From Magnolia sinica (Eukaryota; Streptophyta; Magnoliopsida; Magnoliales; Magnoliaceae): DNA of 64,000 nt. This document shows positions 24,011-33,080 of this stretch, piece by piece. The notes beneath the pieces were generated by a model, which was given only the letters and a program-made list of their open reading frames with translations, did not search any database and was not told the DNA's origin. Position 1 is the first letter of the stretch; each line of letters opens with the position of its first letter. The DNA is taken from assembly GCF_029962835.1 (NCBI RefSeq), contig NC_080577.1:7726501-7790500 (forward strand). The letters run 5' to 3'. The position numbers were made by a program, and so were the translations under genes.

Positions 24011-26704
24011 TTTTTTGAGAATTAATGCAGAAAATATTATTAAAAGAGAAAAGGGGAGGGAAAACAAAGGAAGGCAGCGAAGCTCTGCTGAGATAGCAGA
24101 ACTGCTAACCAACAAGAAAATCAAAATTACAATCAGTAGGTTTAGACGAGTAGGTAGCCCATTCGACCACATAGTGCATCGCCCTAAATGCAATGAGGTC
24201 CACTGAATTGGCTTTGTCATTAAAGCACTGATCATTCCTTTCAACCCAAACAGCCCACCAAACTGCTAGGAGGGCCATCCACCAGAGAGGAGTCTTGTGT
24301 TTGCCGCATCTAACCCCATGCCAGAAGAGGAGGAGGCTGTCGGTTGAGCTTGGAAAGCAACAAGGCACCTTAAAGTGTTGAAGGAAAACCGTCCAGATGA
24401 CGTGAATGAAAGGACAATGGATGAAGAGATGATTCACTGTCTCCTCGCTAGACATGCAGCATACACAAATGTTGGTTATATGCATACCCCATTTCCTCAG
24501 ATTATTGACAGTGAGAACCCTTTGATTTCCAACCAACCAGCCAAAGACTGCGATTTTGGGAGGGACCGAGTAATGCCAGCCATGGTACCGGGATAGGCCA
24601 GAAGGATGAGGAAAATTAGCAGAAGACGGTAAAAAGACTTGACTGTGAATCTGCCCTGTTTGTCTGGGTGCCAAGACAAACGGTCACCCACGTTGCGATT
24701 GAGTGTTAGGCTGTAGATGCAATGGAGAAGGGCGGCATATTCATCAATCTCCCTGTCCCTCAGGTTCCTTCTGCATTCGATGTTCCAAACAAAGTTCTCG
24801 CCAACGGATGATAAACAGTCAGCAACCATGCTGAAGGGGGCTTTAGCAATGCGAAAGATGTTAGGGAAAGTAGTGCTGAGCGTTTCTGTCCCTGCCCAGG
24901 GGTCCAGCCAAAAACGGGTTCGACTGCTGTTTCCCGTAACCATAGAGATAAACAGTCAAATTTTCAGATTGAGCAGTGTGTTCTGGACAGGTATAGATTA
25001 CAGAACAAACCATGCTCTAACCTTCTACATTGTGCAGTCCAAATCAATGCATGCATTTGCATTAATGTTTTTGAGCTGCAGTTTTAAGACCAGATCAAAT
25101 GAACAATGTCTGTTCTCAAACTTTGCGTGTGTGTACATATATATAGTTTTGAAGGATAATTCATAAAATTATTCACCGCAGCTTGAAATTGAGCAAGCCA
25201 CACAATAACAAGAATGATCTAATTAGAATCCAAAATAGAACACGCATCCTGAATATCTACATTACAGCAATTATATGCCCATTCTATTAGAGAGGAGCCT
25301 GTTCACAGTGTTAACTACTAGAGGTCCAAAAAAAAGAAAAGAAAGAAAGAAAGTGGCAATGACAACATAATGGATGATGGCAGGACATTGTTGATACATA
25401 TGCCACTCAGTGCCATCTGTCGTGGTTTGGTTGCTATTTTTAAGAATGACATCAACATCATGGTTTGTGATGTAGGTTAACTAATGTTGAGGACCTAGCT
25501 AGGGGTGCTATGAAGAAACTAACTCAAGGGATGGCGGAGCACAACAAGGCAATGGCTGCTGCTAAGACTGATGAGGCAAAGGGTGGCATTGTGAGTTTTC
25601 TTTGAAACTGGCAGTGTATTTTCTCACTAAACTAGCTGCTTGTTACATTTTACAAATATTCTCTTCATGCCCTGCAGAAGATAAAGAAGCAGAATACTAC
25701 TACAGGGTTGCGGACCTGCAATAACATACTAGCAATGACTCAGGTGAAAGGAAAATCCACAAATTGGCCATACTGGCATAGTTGGGAGATCTGCTAATTT
25801 TGCCTGTGTAGATCCCAGCATTTCTACACGCCACCACAAATGCACATGTGCACTATGCATTGTGTGCATGTGTACAGCAGAAATGGACAGTTCAATAGAG
25901 TTTCACAAAGCATTCACGGCAAAAATGTGCCCCAGTTGACTGGCCCAATCTGTGGGGTGGGGCAGGGCACATACAATGGGTCCCACTTGATGGGCAGACA
26001 AGATATTGCATAGTTGCCACATTTTTATGCATGGGGGTGTGTAGGTTTGGCTGGAATCTGCATGCAGGTACATTAAGCTACCTCCATAATTGGGTTCAAG
26101 CCGGTAGCTCAATGGTAGCCAGTTTGAGCCTAACCTTACTACCAAAAAATGATAATAAACAAATATGTATCTGGAGTATATATATACATTTAAAACCAGT
26201 TTCACTCTGTTCTCTATACAGCCACTGCATTCAAAATCTCCATCATTTATTGGGGATAAGAAAATCAGTCTTTCGTGGAAAGAAGCAGCAAAACCTTCAC
26301 CATCTTCAACGACGGCTTCTGTAGGGTAGGAGTGCCTCTTTTCTTCTTCTTCCTCTTCTTCTTTTTTGGTCTTTTTTCGTTCTTTTTTTTTTTGGTCCTT
26401 TTGTTCTTCTTCTTCTACCTCTTTTTTTTTTTTTTTTTTTTTTTTTGGGTTTTTGGTCTCAGTTCATTATGTTTGTGCTTTAATGACTAAACTTCATATG
26501 CACTTGGTTTCCAGAGGCAAGCGAACTGTGCCTGCAGCCAATGGTTCGGGTGTTGCTGCGACGGCAACCAAAAAGGGACGTGGCATGGGCGGTGTACAGA
26601 GCCAGCTTGTTAACAGAGCATTGGAAGGCTTATCTCATGGCAGAAGTGGTGCAAGAAACAGGGGTTGGGGTGGTGGCCGTGGAAGAGGAAGGGGCTACCG
26701 TTAG
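5849..26704 (+). CDS. API5: Apoptosis inhibitor 5-like protein (API5), 3' twelve exons
   Basis: Exons: 5849-5931, 6024-6098, 6306-6455, 8329-8394, 8493-8558, 11060-11170, 16212-16301, 16384-16490, 25476-25590, 25678-25743, 26222-26325, 26515-26704. All junctions are GT-AG and the frame stays open for about 406 residues. Visible API5 landmarks: [59 protein letters not shown] and a C-terminal NLS-like KKGRG plus Gly/Arg tail. Plant API5 is about 550 residues, so roughly 140 N-terminal residues lie left of the window. Known of the family: a nuclear, helical-repeat (HEAT/ARM-like) protein; rice API5 binds DEAD-box ATPases and is needed for tapetal cell death. Intron burden is unusual: at least nine TE insertions in 21 kb. 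No exon shows a stop or frameshift, so the gene looks functional. Confidence 0.93.
6024..6098 (+). CDS. API5: API5 exon, 25 codons
   Basis: [20 protein letters not shown] segment. Acceptor ctgccag, donor gtagtt. Confidence 0.92.
6306..6455 (+). CDS. API5: API5 exon, 50 codons
   Basis: [20 protein letters not shown] to [10 protein letters not shown]. Acceptor attgcag, donor gtaagt. Confidence 0.93.
6763..7382 (-). mobile_element. hAT-type MITE, copy A (620 bp)
   Basis: 8-bp TSD agcctagg at 6755-6762 and 7383-7390. Terminal inverted repeats (TIRs) read tatgggtgtaca on the left and tgtacacccct-a on the right. The 8-bp TSD and TAGGGGTG-type ends are diagnostic of hAT. The arms are built of iterated ctcgactcgg/cgagctcgg words and the core is shared with copy B at 18939. 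It sits in the API5 intron between exons 6306-6455 and 8329-8394. No transposase frame. Confidence 0.85.
7643..7721. repeat. 40-bp direct repeat, two units
   Basis: tggcttcc...atcct-gggaaatgaatca repeated head to tail with about 85% identity in the API5 intron. Confidence 0.7.
8329..8394 (+). CDS. API5: API5 exon, 22 codons
   Basis: [20 protein letters not shown]. Acceptor ccctgcag, donor gtatgg. Confidence 0.92.
8493..8558 (+). CDS. API5: API5 exon, 22 codons
   Basis: [20 protein letters not shown]. Acceptor tctttag, donor gtaatt. A 2.5-kb intron follows. Confidence 0.92.
8953..8977. repeat. (ATGC)n microsatellite
   Basis: Six tandem atgc units in the API5 intron. Confidence 0.9.
9451..9985. 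repeat. Four-unit diverged tandem repeat, period about 125-150 bp
   Basis: Units start near 9451, 9591, 9740 and 9864. Each begins ctcaata and contains a block like actaatcggatggttgggg, then gatttgaga, ggatgggcaatcaaagg and a cacatgat/ggtccacatcaatgct segment. Intronic, with no coding sense. Confidence 0.75.
10109..10264 (+). mobile_element. tRNA-derived SINE-like insertion (156 bp)
   Basis: Flanked by a 26-bp direct repeat (10083-10108 and 10265-10290, 24 of 26 identical). Inside are a box-A-like agctggtag (about 10130) and a box-B-like gttcaatccc (about 10170), then a C/A-rich tail of cac and cccg repeats. This is the architecture of a short Pol III retroposon. Confidence 0.75.
10632..10775. 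mobile_element. Tourist-like MITE (144 bp)
   Basis: Long TIRs: ggccccgtttggtaaacgcc on the left pairs with the inverted ctaccaaacatggcc on the right, extending inward through an aaaatgagttcatctcat arm. Flanking caa/taa is close to the TWA target of PIF/Harbinger. No coding capacity. Confidence 0.8.
11060..11170 (+). CDS. API5: API5 exon, 37 codons
   Basis: [20 protein letters not shown] and [11 protein letters not shown]. Acceptor ctgtcag, donor gtacac. A 5.0-kb intron with a LINE follows. Confidence 0.92.
11222..11427. repeat. Tandem duplication of about 105 bp
   Basis: The block from cagtagtttgggttcatac to gtaaatgggacacttgc occurs twice, with a few differences. The second copy ends at the target site used by LINE-1. 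Confidence 0.9.
11609..13123 (-). pseudogene. LINE-1 RT 3' half and zf-RVT region
   Basis: A 504-codon open frame starts just before the catalytic [11 protein letters not shown] and continues through the thumb ([23 protein letters not shown]) to the reverse-transcriptase zinc-binding domain ([40 protein letters not shown]). It lacks the upstream palm and endonuclease in the same frame; 13181-13447 carries the preceding palm. Confidence 0.87.
13448..14136. mobile_element. 689-bp foreign segment inside LINE-1, bounded by a 46-bp direct repeat
   Basis: LINE sequence at 13402-13447 is repeated exactly at 14137-14182, and between them is non-LINE DNA. The insert has an LTR-like look (ggttctccatataaaacatc then cattgatgcttaataaaa, then gggtgcgaagccc). 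No TG...CA ends could be fixed and no coding frame was seen. Confidence 0.6.
15235..15325 (-). mobile_element. RTE-type non-LTR tail (91 bp)
   Basis: Perfect 12-bp TSD agctttttaaat at 15223-15234 and 15326-15337. The body (catcatcagcatccaagcc, then ttatcccaactaattgggg) is the conserved 3' end of plant RTE LINEs with its ATGATG-type tail on the minus strand. Severely 5'-truncated. Confidence 0.82.
16212..16301 (+). CDS. API5: API5 exon, 30 codons
   Basis: [20 protein letters not shown] and the following FHHLAHK. Acceptor tttcctag, donor gttagt. Confidence 0.92.
16384..16490 (+). CDS. API5: API5 exon
   Basis: [20 protein letters not shown] to DFTER, leaving in phase 2. Acceptor gatgcag, donor gtaaag. 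A 9.0-kb intron follows, filled by copia, RTE and LINE copies. Confidence 0.92.
17093..17717 (-). repeat. copia-2 3' LTR (left)
   Basis: Shares long blocks with 22054-22663 (atattagaaattc, aatcaaaactagaaacaacc, gattttacgtgga, actgcgcaaaatccaaggca). The outer end is shortened: about 30 bp present in the other LTR is missing near 17093-17110. Confidence 0.85.
17860..18700 (-). pseudogene. copia-2 RNase H remnant, split by a MITE
   Basis: Minus strand reads [15 protein letters not shown] and [11 protein letters not shown] (18452-18679), then after the [24 protein letters not shown] and [11 protein letters not shown] (17860-18060). This is the standard copia RNase H to C-terminus order. Frameshifts and stops are present. 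Confidence 0.85.
18072..18420. mobile_element. Inverted-repeat MITE rich in gtaacgg
   Basis: ccgtaacggtaacggtggcc on the left faces ggttgccaccgttacc on the right, with further taacgg/ccgtta words between. It interrupts the copia-2 RNase H. The vocabulary resembles the 35820-36034 element, so it may be the same hAT-like family. I could not fix a TSD. Confidence 0.6.
18939..19475 (+). mobile_element. hAT-type MITE, copy B (537 bp)
   Basis: 8-bp TSD ctcacgta at 18931-18938 and 19476-19483. Left end taggggtgtacacgaactg. The core matches copy A (6763-7382) in inverse orientation. The right terminus is abnormal: about 45 bp of the usual end is missing and a second terminus lies at 19507-19546. Inserted in the RT part of copia-2. 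Confidence 0.85.
19477..20284 (-). pseudogene. copia-2 reverse transcriptase remnant
   Basis: Minus strand reads [20 protein letters not shown] (20015-20284), corresponding to the copia KARLVAKGY box, and further on [12 protein letters not shown] and [12 protein letters not shown] (19547-19680). The central palm is decayed beyond recognition. Confidence 0.75.
20539..20566. repeat. (TC)n microsatellite
   Basis: Fourteen tc units between the RT and gag remnants of copia-2. Confidence 0.9.
20631..21385 (-). mobile_element. Miniature LTR retrotransposon (TRIM), 755 bp, nested in copia-2 gag
   Basis: Two 351-bp LTRs (20631-20981 and 21035-21385) differ at about 13 positions, mostly C/T or G/A. 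They enclose only 53 bp. TSD acttc at 20626-20630 and 21386-21390; removing element plus one TSD lets the gag frame read straight through toward its zinc knuckle. PBS ctctgatacca (inverse of TGGTATCAGAG) at 21021-21031 lies 3 bp from the right LTR. A Pol III box-B-like word on the minus strand, GTTCGAGAC inside the hairpin GTCTCGTGTTCGAGAC, occurs in the left LTR (20861-20880) and in the internal domain (20997-21017). The right LTR has a mutated copy (21264-21284). No coding capacity. Confidence 0.88.
21391..22006 (-). pseudogene. copia-2 gag remnant
   Basis: ATG at 22004-22006 begins [17 protein letters not shown], typical of copia gag. Further on come [31 protein letters not shown] and the basic RSDRKK run. 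[11 protein letters not shown] zinc-knuckle start lies beyond the TRIM at about 20570-20600. Stops occur at 21710-21960. Confidence 0.85.
22039..22050 (-). other. Primer-binding site of copia-2
   Basis: actctgatacca, the inverse of TGGTATCAGAGT, complementary to the initiator tRNA-Met 3' end, 3 bp inside the right LTR. Confidence 0.85.
22054..22663 (-). repeat. copia-2 5' LTR (right)
   Basis: 610 bp, plus-strand TGTTGTAATTCC to GCACAACA, so it has TG...CA ends in both readings. The next five bases are atttg; the left end preserves only a weak counterpart (gtttg overlap). Confidence 0.82.
22994..23556 (-). mobile_element. RTE-type LINE fragment
   Basis: Minus strand reads [33 protein letters not shown] and DDMKMLRWM, the conserved C-terminal region of plant RTE LINEs, ending in a gatgat-type tail (plus-strand tcattatcatcatc). 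Candidate TSD ggctttgatgtatc at 22980-22993 and ggctttgatacatc at 23557-23570 (12 of 14). Confidence 0.82.
23978..24956 (-). mobile_element. 5'-truncated L1-type LINE (LINE-2)
   Basis: Perfect 14-bp TSD caaattttcagatt at 23964-23977 and 24957-24970. The 979-bp body ends on the minus strand in an A-rich tail expanded to (AAT)n. Frames encode the zf-RVT region: [44 protein letters not shown] and [20 protein letters not shown]. One frameshift near 24580 separates the halves. Confidence 0.9.
25476..25590 (+). CDS. API5: API5 exon
   Basis: [20 protein letters not shown] to AKGGI. The first base completes the split Arg codon. Acceptor gatgtag, donor gtgagt. Confidence 0.92.
25678..25743 (+). CDS. 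API5: API5 exon, 22 codons
   Basis: [20 protein letters not shown]. Acceptor ccctgcag, donor gtgaaa. Confidence 0.92.
26222..26325 (+). CDS. API5: API5 exon
   Basis: [20 protein letters not shown] then a Ser/Pro/Thr-rich linker. Acceptor ctatacag, donor gtagga. Confidence 0.9.
26515..26704 (+). CDS. API5: API5 last exon, stop TAG
   Basis: [10 protein letters not shown], a KKGRG basic motif and a Gly/Arg-rich tail ending GRGRGYR. Acceptor tttccag. The Gly/Arg tail is typical of plant API5 and RNA-binding proteins. Confidence 0.92.
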
Positions 26705-27860
26705 CTTCAGCATGCTTCTTTCTAAGATGTACTCTTTCACCAAGAACCACCAAGTGTACAAGCTGGCTCATTTGCTCCAGTCAGGGCGACAGGCAGATTT
26801 TAGATTTCTATAGAGAGGGCCGATGAGAGATTGAAATCCGGTCAAACTAGGTTAGTTTTTTTCATTAAATTCTTCTTGAAGCATTTCTTATTACAATAGA
26901 TAGGAGATTGTGCCTTTGACCTGCATCACCCGATCTAATTTTAGCTGATTCCAGCACTGTAAAAATTGGGTTAATTCTGGATTGGATTTGGCGGGCCACT
27001 GCTATGCATTCAATCTCACAGTACATTCCTTCTTTATGGCCCGCCATTATATTTTGTTGTATTTCTCACATTTGGGAATATTTTGGTGCATTTTATCAGC
27101 TCTAAAAGTGATTCAATCAAGCATATTGGACATTCTTGTTGTTCTGTCGGGTGGGCCATGCCATGTGGGTCCCTGGCTCAAAAATCATTTCCTTGTCCCG
27201 AGAGGCTATTCCAAGTAGCCGTATCTGGAAAGTACAAGTGGCCGCGTGAACGATCACTCAGCACTGCCCCATCTAGTTGCTACGACAGTGGAAATGGTGA
27301 ATGGTTCAAAAATACACAGACCAGATTTTTCAAGCAATTTGAAAGTGACAGGAGAAAACAAAAAATACCTAGGATTTTTGTGTCGGTATGATTTACGAAA
27401 CACCTCCCACCTATTAATTAGGCCCACTAGATGGCCGGTCCTGATTGGTTCATCACCCTGCCATGCGTGCTCTGGTGATGGCTCCCCCCCACCCCCGTTG
27501 AACCTGCACATGATCGTCCTCCAGAACATCTAGTCTCATCTGGGCGAACGAAATTTGTCCACCAACTTTCCAATACTGTACTTTGGCATGTGTGTGATGA
27601 TCCAAATCATTCATCCATCAGTAACAACTAGCAATCGGTCATGCACCATCAGAAAAGGGAATAACATGAATGGCTAAATTCCAGTTTTTAATGATTTTTA
27701 ACATTTGTTACAGATGATTTCAAATGTGTTTTTTCTTAAAAAGTCTTGTGACGAGTAAATGGATAGGATCACGTGCGCGTGTACCATTTTCATGGTCAAA
27801 CATGGGAGGACCATGGAGGACCATATTGTGCTGGATCCCCTTCTCTCCACCACTTCTATC
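26705..27860. other. API5 3' flank
   Basis: Includes the API5 3' UTR, whose end I cannot place. No gene seen. Several ggcccac/gtgggcc words occur around 27150 and 27420, as in many non-coding stretches of this window. Confidence 0.5.
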
Positions 27861-27995
27861 CTTTTTTTTTTTTTGGGTTAGCTTGTTAGCACACACCCAT
27901 GTCAGTACACACAGTCCGTGTTAGCCACCCCCGCTAGGGATCGATACCAAGACCTCTTGAAACGAGGTATCAGTTGTAGAGATACCTTTTTCCTT
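27861..27995 (-). mobile_element. tRNA-derived SINE
   Basis: Minus strand: box-B-like ggtatcgatccc at 27938-27949, then a GT-rich 3' region (acacccatgtcagtacacac on the plus strand) and a poly-A tail (poly-T at 27862-27874). No matching TSD found. Confidence 0.6.
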
Positions 27996-30565
27996 GTTCT
28001 AATCAGTTGCAGAGATCGTGTCGATGTTGAGGATTGGACTTGAGATGTTAAGGCCCATTGGATCAATGGCTAAAAATGGATGGTCCTGGTTGATCCTATT
28101 GGCAAATCCAATCATCGAGTCAGATCCTCCGTCATTTGGCCTTCTCTTTGGCAACCTATCATTTACAAAATCAATTTGGTAGAATGATCCTAACCATCCA
28201 TCAATGGATAAGGGGGAAAAAGAAGAAAGAGAGGCATTTCTGTATTCATTATATTGGAAAAGGGATCGATTGGACTGTCCATTATGTACGGCCGGCTTGT
28301 GAAAACACGTTGTGACGTTGGGACCATCCCAACCATCGTATACGACAAGGAAAATCGATGGCTCCAATGGATTATGGTGTAACCATCATGCTTTTTCCAC
28401 TTTCCATTTATCATGACTTTCAAGAATCACTTTCACACAGAAGGCTTCTATATAGAATGATCAATTAACAAACAGTTTGAATTATTGATTTTAGGCCATC
28501 CATCATGTAGCCCTACCTTTGATGGCAGTTACATCTTAAAAACACTATGACTGGATGATCTGAACCATCTGATCAGTTGGTAAAAAAGTGGTCCAAGAGT
28601 ATTAATCATATTAAAAATAGCTGAATAGACTGATCGGCTGGAGCATTTCATGGCCCTGATTGAGCCTTATCTAATGAGTGACCATCCGATGTTTCAGTTC
28701 TTGCTGGTACCCAAACGCCAGCCCTGGCCAGTAAGAGAGCTTTACTATTGCGAGAATTTAATTTGATACTCTGCGCAAGGGTCCATATGCATGCACTAGA
28801 TGTTATATTAGACGCATGATGCAAGTATAATATCAGCCACTCCCGCTCAACTGGCACACGTGAGGTGCATCTGGGCCGCGCATCAGGTACCAACCTTTTA
28901 GATGCATTCCGCTACAATGGCCCACCTGTGGAATGACCACATTATCAGAACCGTCCATAGGTGCTACTGTAAATGAGCCATCTTCCAGTAATGATGCTGA
29001 TTGCTGAGTGAACGAGTCTTTGGCTCTCAAAACATGATGCTTGGTGCGGACCACTCGGAAATTGCACTAGTGCCAATACATTGCACCATTTAAACCGTCC
29101 ACGTTGTGGGAACCACTGATCATCGTCCAAAAATCATATCGGTTGAAGAACCTAACCTCTCAGTGGACACGTGTTTGCTCATTTCAGCCGTCCTTTAAAT
29201 GTCCACCAATCCGCTAGTTGGGTGACCAAATCCGTATAATTCCAGTCTTATAGTCCATCTAGGTTGTGAAACACAATTTGACTGGTTTATTTTGAGTTCC
29301 ACGTAAGCAATATGTACAGTTTCCCAGTGCCTACGTATCAACCATCACACTCTGCCAGAGTATCAAAGTCTTAGTCTAACAAAAATTGGATGTGACAATG
29401 TTCAAACATTCACATTACATTCAAACATTGGACTTTGACGTGTTTGACGTGTTTGAAGATGCAACTCCACCAGTCCTGATCCGTCCTGATTCATGAACCT
29501 TTGATCTACTCAAGTTCAAGAAGAAGAGGAATCCTCTGCAACACCTGGATACAAAATGTACAGCAACAAGCTGTGGGGCCCACCTTCTGGTGTGCGTGCG
29601 TGATGTACGTGTCATGCATCATGTGAGCTCAGTCATGTTCGCCATTCATCTCTCAATTCAGTGAGTCCGAAGCTCGGGTTGGCCAGAGATCAGGGGGAAT
29701 GTAAAACAACATCTAATGCCTCTTTAAGTTAACAGGTCAGCACACGCAGCTAACCATGTTGGCCTCCAAAAACAAAAATTAGTTAAGACTCCCCTCCCAT
29801 TTTTCCCTGTGGTGTGGCCCACCTGACTTGTAGATCAGTCTGATCCTTTGCTGCAGGGCATAACATTAGGACGCATATATGATAGATGGACAAGATGTCT
29901 TTTGTACAACAGTTATAGAGAATTTGGGTGCCAGATTCAGTGCTTAGCTGCAAGTTTAGAAGTTCTATTTGAAAGAAAAAAGGGCATTTAAAAATTAAGC
30001 AAAGATTTATTTATTTATTTGTAATGATAGGGTGTCCCTTCCCCTTTTAAGGCGAGACTAATCCCTGCAGATGCAAGCAATCACCCATAAAGCACATGCA
30101 TCGGCTAAAGATTATACAAGCAATCAGCCACAAACCGCGTCCATCGGCTAAAGATTATGCAAGAAATCACCCACAAACAGGGAAGGGTCCTGTTCGGTTT
30201 ATCCAAGCCATTGATTAGATGGCCCAATTGCCCCAATCATAGATAGCCTGTGCCAAAAAATTATCCTCTTAACTGGTGAGCTTTCCGTTGCTGTGGCATG
30301 CAAATACATGGTTAAGAAGTAATCCACCAACAAGCCACATTTCAATGGAAGGAAGGCAAAATATTCCGTCACTGTGATCTTCCAATTTCAGAAATATGGG
30401 GGCATGGTCATCCATGATGGGGGACATCAAATCAATGGCTTGGATAAACCATGGACCCCACAAGTACAAACTTGGTGCACAATACGGCAAGTTCTCTATT
30501 CATTACAAACAAGTAACTCGACCTCAACAGAGAGAATTGGACTAGAGATGCAATACAAATAATTT
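27996..30565. other. Intergenic, no recognised gene
   Basis: Only short unrelated frames. Scattered ggcccacc/ggtgggac words suggest old MITE debris. A 52-57 bp imperfect direct repeat lies at 30075-30180 (catcggctaaagattat, twice). Confidence 0.5.
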
Positions 30566-31736
30566 GATAAATAACCAAAATCATAACCAGCATAAACAGA
30601 CTAGTTTCATCTATTTTCTGCTGCAAAGCCGAACAGATTCTTTCATTCAGACAGGGTTCATGCCGGAACTCACCAAATCCCGGAACAGATTATTGAACTG
30701 GAGTTTGAACAACTCCCAGACTTCCAAAATGCAATGCAATGAAAATGCTTTTGGATTGGGGCATTCGGCGTGGGAGTGGGGAAGTCTGTTTCAAAATGCA
30801 ATGCTTTCAAGTGTAGGTAGGAAGCAGTTACAGGAGCACGATTTCGGGCAGGAGTGGTACCCAGTTAGAAGGATCATGCAACTAGGGTTCTGATTGCATT
30901 GCTTTGCATCAATATGTGGTTACAGGACTCTGAGACTCAGAACTAACTTGTTCAATCCTGATTCGAGTTGGGACCCACCCGAGTCAGGGCTGAATCAGCA
31001 CAACTCACCTGAGTCCGGGGCGAATGGGGGGTGGTTGTTGGTATCGAACTGGATCGGTTGCTACTGAGTGCGAGTCAACCCATCCAAGTCTTAAAACCAT
31101 GCATGGACTAGCCACAGCAGCAGGCTCCAATAGATGAAACTAGTCTGTTTATGCTGGTTATGATTTTGATAAATAACCAAAATCATAACCAGCATAAACA
31201 GACTAGTTTCATCTATTTTTCACTGCTGCAAAGCCGAACAGATTCTTTCATTCAGACAGGGTTCATGCCGGAACTCACCAAATCCCGGAACAGATTATTG
31301 AACTGGAGTTTGAACAACTCCCAGACTTCCAAAATGCAATGCAATGAAAATGCTTTTGGACTGGGGCATTCGGCGTGGGAGTGGGAAAGTCTGTTTCAAA
31401 ATGCAATGCTTTCAAGTCTAGGTAGGAAGCAGGTACAGGAGCACGATTTCGGGCAGGAGTGGTACCCAGTTAGAAGGATCATGCAACTAGGGTTCTGATT
31501 GCATTGCTTCGCATCAATATGTGGTTACAGGACTCTGAGACTCAGAACAAACTTGTTCAATCCTGATTCGAGTTGGGACCTACCCGAGTCAGGGCTGAAT
31601 CAGCACAACTCACCTGAGTCTGGGGCGAATGGGGGGTGGTTGTTGGTATCGAACTGGATCGGTTGCTACTGAGTGCGAGTCAACCCATCCAAGTCTTAAA
31701 ACCATTCATGGACTAGCCACAGCAGCAGGCTCCAAT
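30566..31736. repeat. Recent tandem duplication (566 and 569 bp) with palindromic junction
   Basis: Unit 1 30566-31131 and unit 2 31168-31736 are about 97-98% identical by eye. The 36 bp between them (31132-31167) plus one base are the exact inverse complement of the start of unit 2 (about 31177-31213), giving a 37-bp-arm hairpin with a 9-base loop. Both units hold the same short open frame, which resembles nothing I know. Confidence 0.9.
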
Positions 31737-33080
31737 GAGGTATGAATGGCAAATCTGATCTCTACTCCTTTGAGGCATATGAGGGATTTGGATTTATTGC
31801 CTAGGAGAAACTGATCTTAAGTGCTCGGAGAAGGGCATTCTTCACCCCTATGTAATGAATGTTTTAAAAGAGACATCTTTTTTTCTGTAGATATCAGATG
31901 ATGCTTGATAAACACTAAAATGCCACCTCATCCGAGACTCAAATTACTCCAATGTTGTGGTGTGTGTCCATGTTGCATGCAAGTGTTACCTGTGCCAAAT
32001 GGAATTTACACTTGCTAAACTTGGAAAAATGGACTCAGCGAAAAAGCCTTGCAAAAATAAGGATTCATAGATGTGCCTGCATACAATGTTCAATAAAAAT
32101 CTTCTATGGCGTGTAAGCAATTTGACCACTAAAGGATACTGGAATAAGCAAAATATTGACTAGACCATCCACTCTATCAAACAAAGTTTGTGGCTGACTG
32201 ATACATATCATCACCACCAAATCGGCAACCACTGATTAAGTTTTTATTGTCATTTCTCGTATGTACAGAACTCACTTTTGAATAGGGCATGGTGTAAAAG
32301 AGATTTGAGCAGGAGAACAACCAGGCCAGGTCCACCTAGTAGTAAGAACCTTCTATCAAGGTGTTGCCCTATTTGGAACATGCAGTTCAGACTCGCATTC
32401 CCACTCACACTTCCTAGAGTTTTAAACTAGATAACATTTCTGAATAGAAGTTTCCCCACTCCCACACCATCTTCCCCACCCACTTTGTTCAACTAATATT
32501 TTACTATTGATGCATAATTGAAAAATATGTGACATCTCTTCAAAAGTAAAAGCCAAACAAGACAAACAAGAACAGATAAAGGGCATAATACTGCAACAAA
32601 CTGAAAGAAAATAAAGGCAAGTTCTGAAATAGTGAATATTTCTGAAGAGATGCTAAGAGAACTTGTAGTCATCAAGACATCTGTGATCCTGCCAAAAAGG
32701 GTATTGAATGACGAGTTTCGCAGAAGAGTGGATACAAAGGAGGTTTTTTTTTTAAAAAAAAAACAGAGTAAAACTTTATAATTTTTTACTTTGACCACTG
32801 CTTGAGGTGCTTTCGACTCTACAAATTGAGAAAATACTATGACACTCTGACAGAGTATGATGGATGATATGCAGGCAGTTAGAAATTACTGAGAAATTGC
32901 ATACATGGCATATATGTAATTCAAAATAAACTGTCCAAATTATGGCACCAGTACAGATGTATGATGAACAACATATTACTCTTATATGGTTATCTAATTA
33001 TGAAATTGTTGGATGTTTGTAGGACGGTTAAAAATGAAAAAAAAATACCCAATGGTCTTTCAAAAAACAAGTTTTTATGA
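31737..33080. other. Intergenic, no recognised gene
   Basis: Nothing beyond short shadow frames and a poly-T/poly-A tract at 32745-32762. Confidence 0.5.

Noticed and set aside
26090-26150. tRNA-like ggtagctcaatggtagcc as a tRNA gene or SINE
   Set aside because: No anticodon arm or matched T arm and no tail or TSD; it lies in an API5 intron with nothing else SINE-like.
30564-31498. 109- and 115-codon frames, nearly identical, as a duplicated gene
   Set aside because: Both lie in the recent tandem duplication, so similarity is expected. There is no domain, no splice context and no codon pattern supporting a gene.
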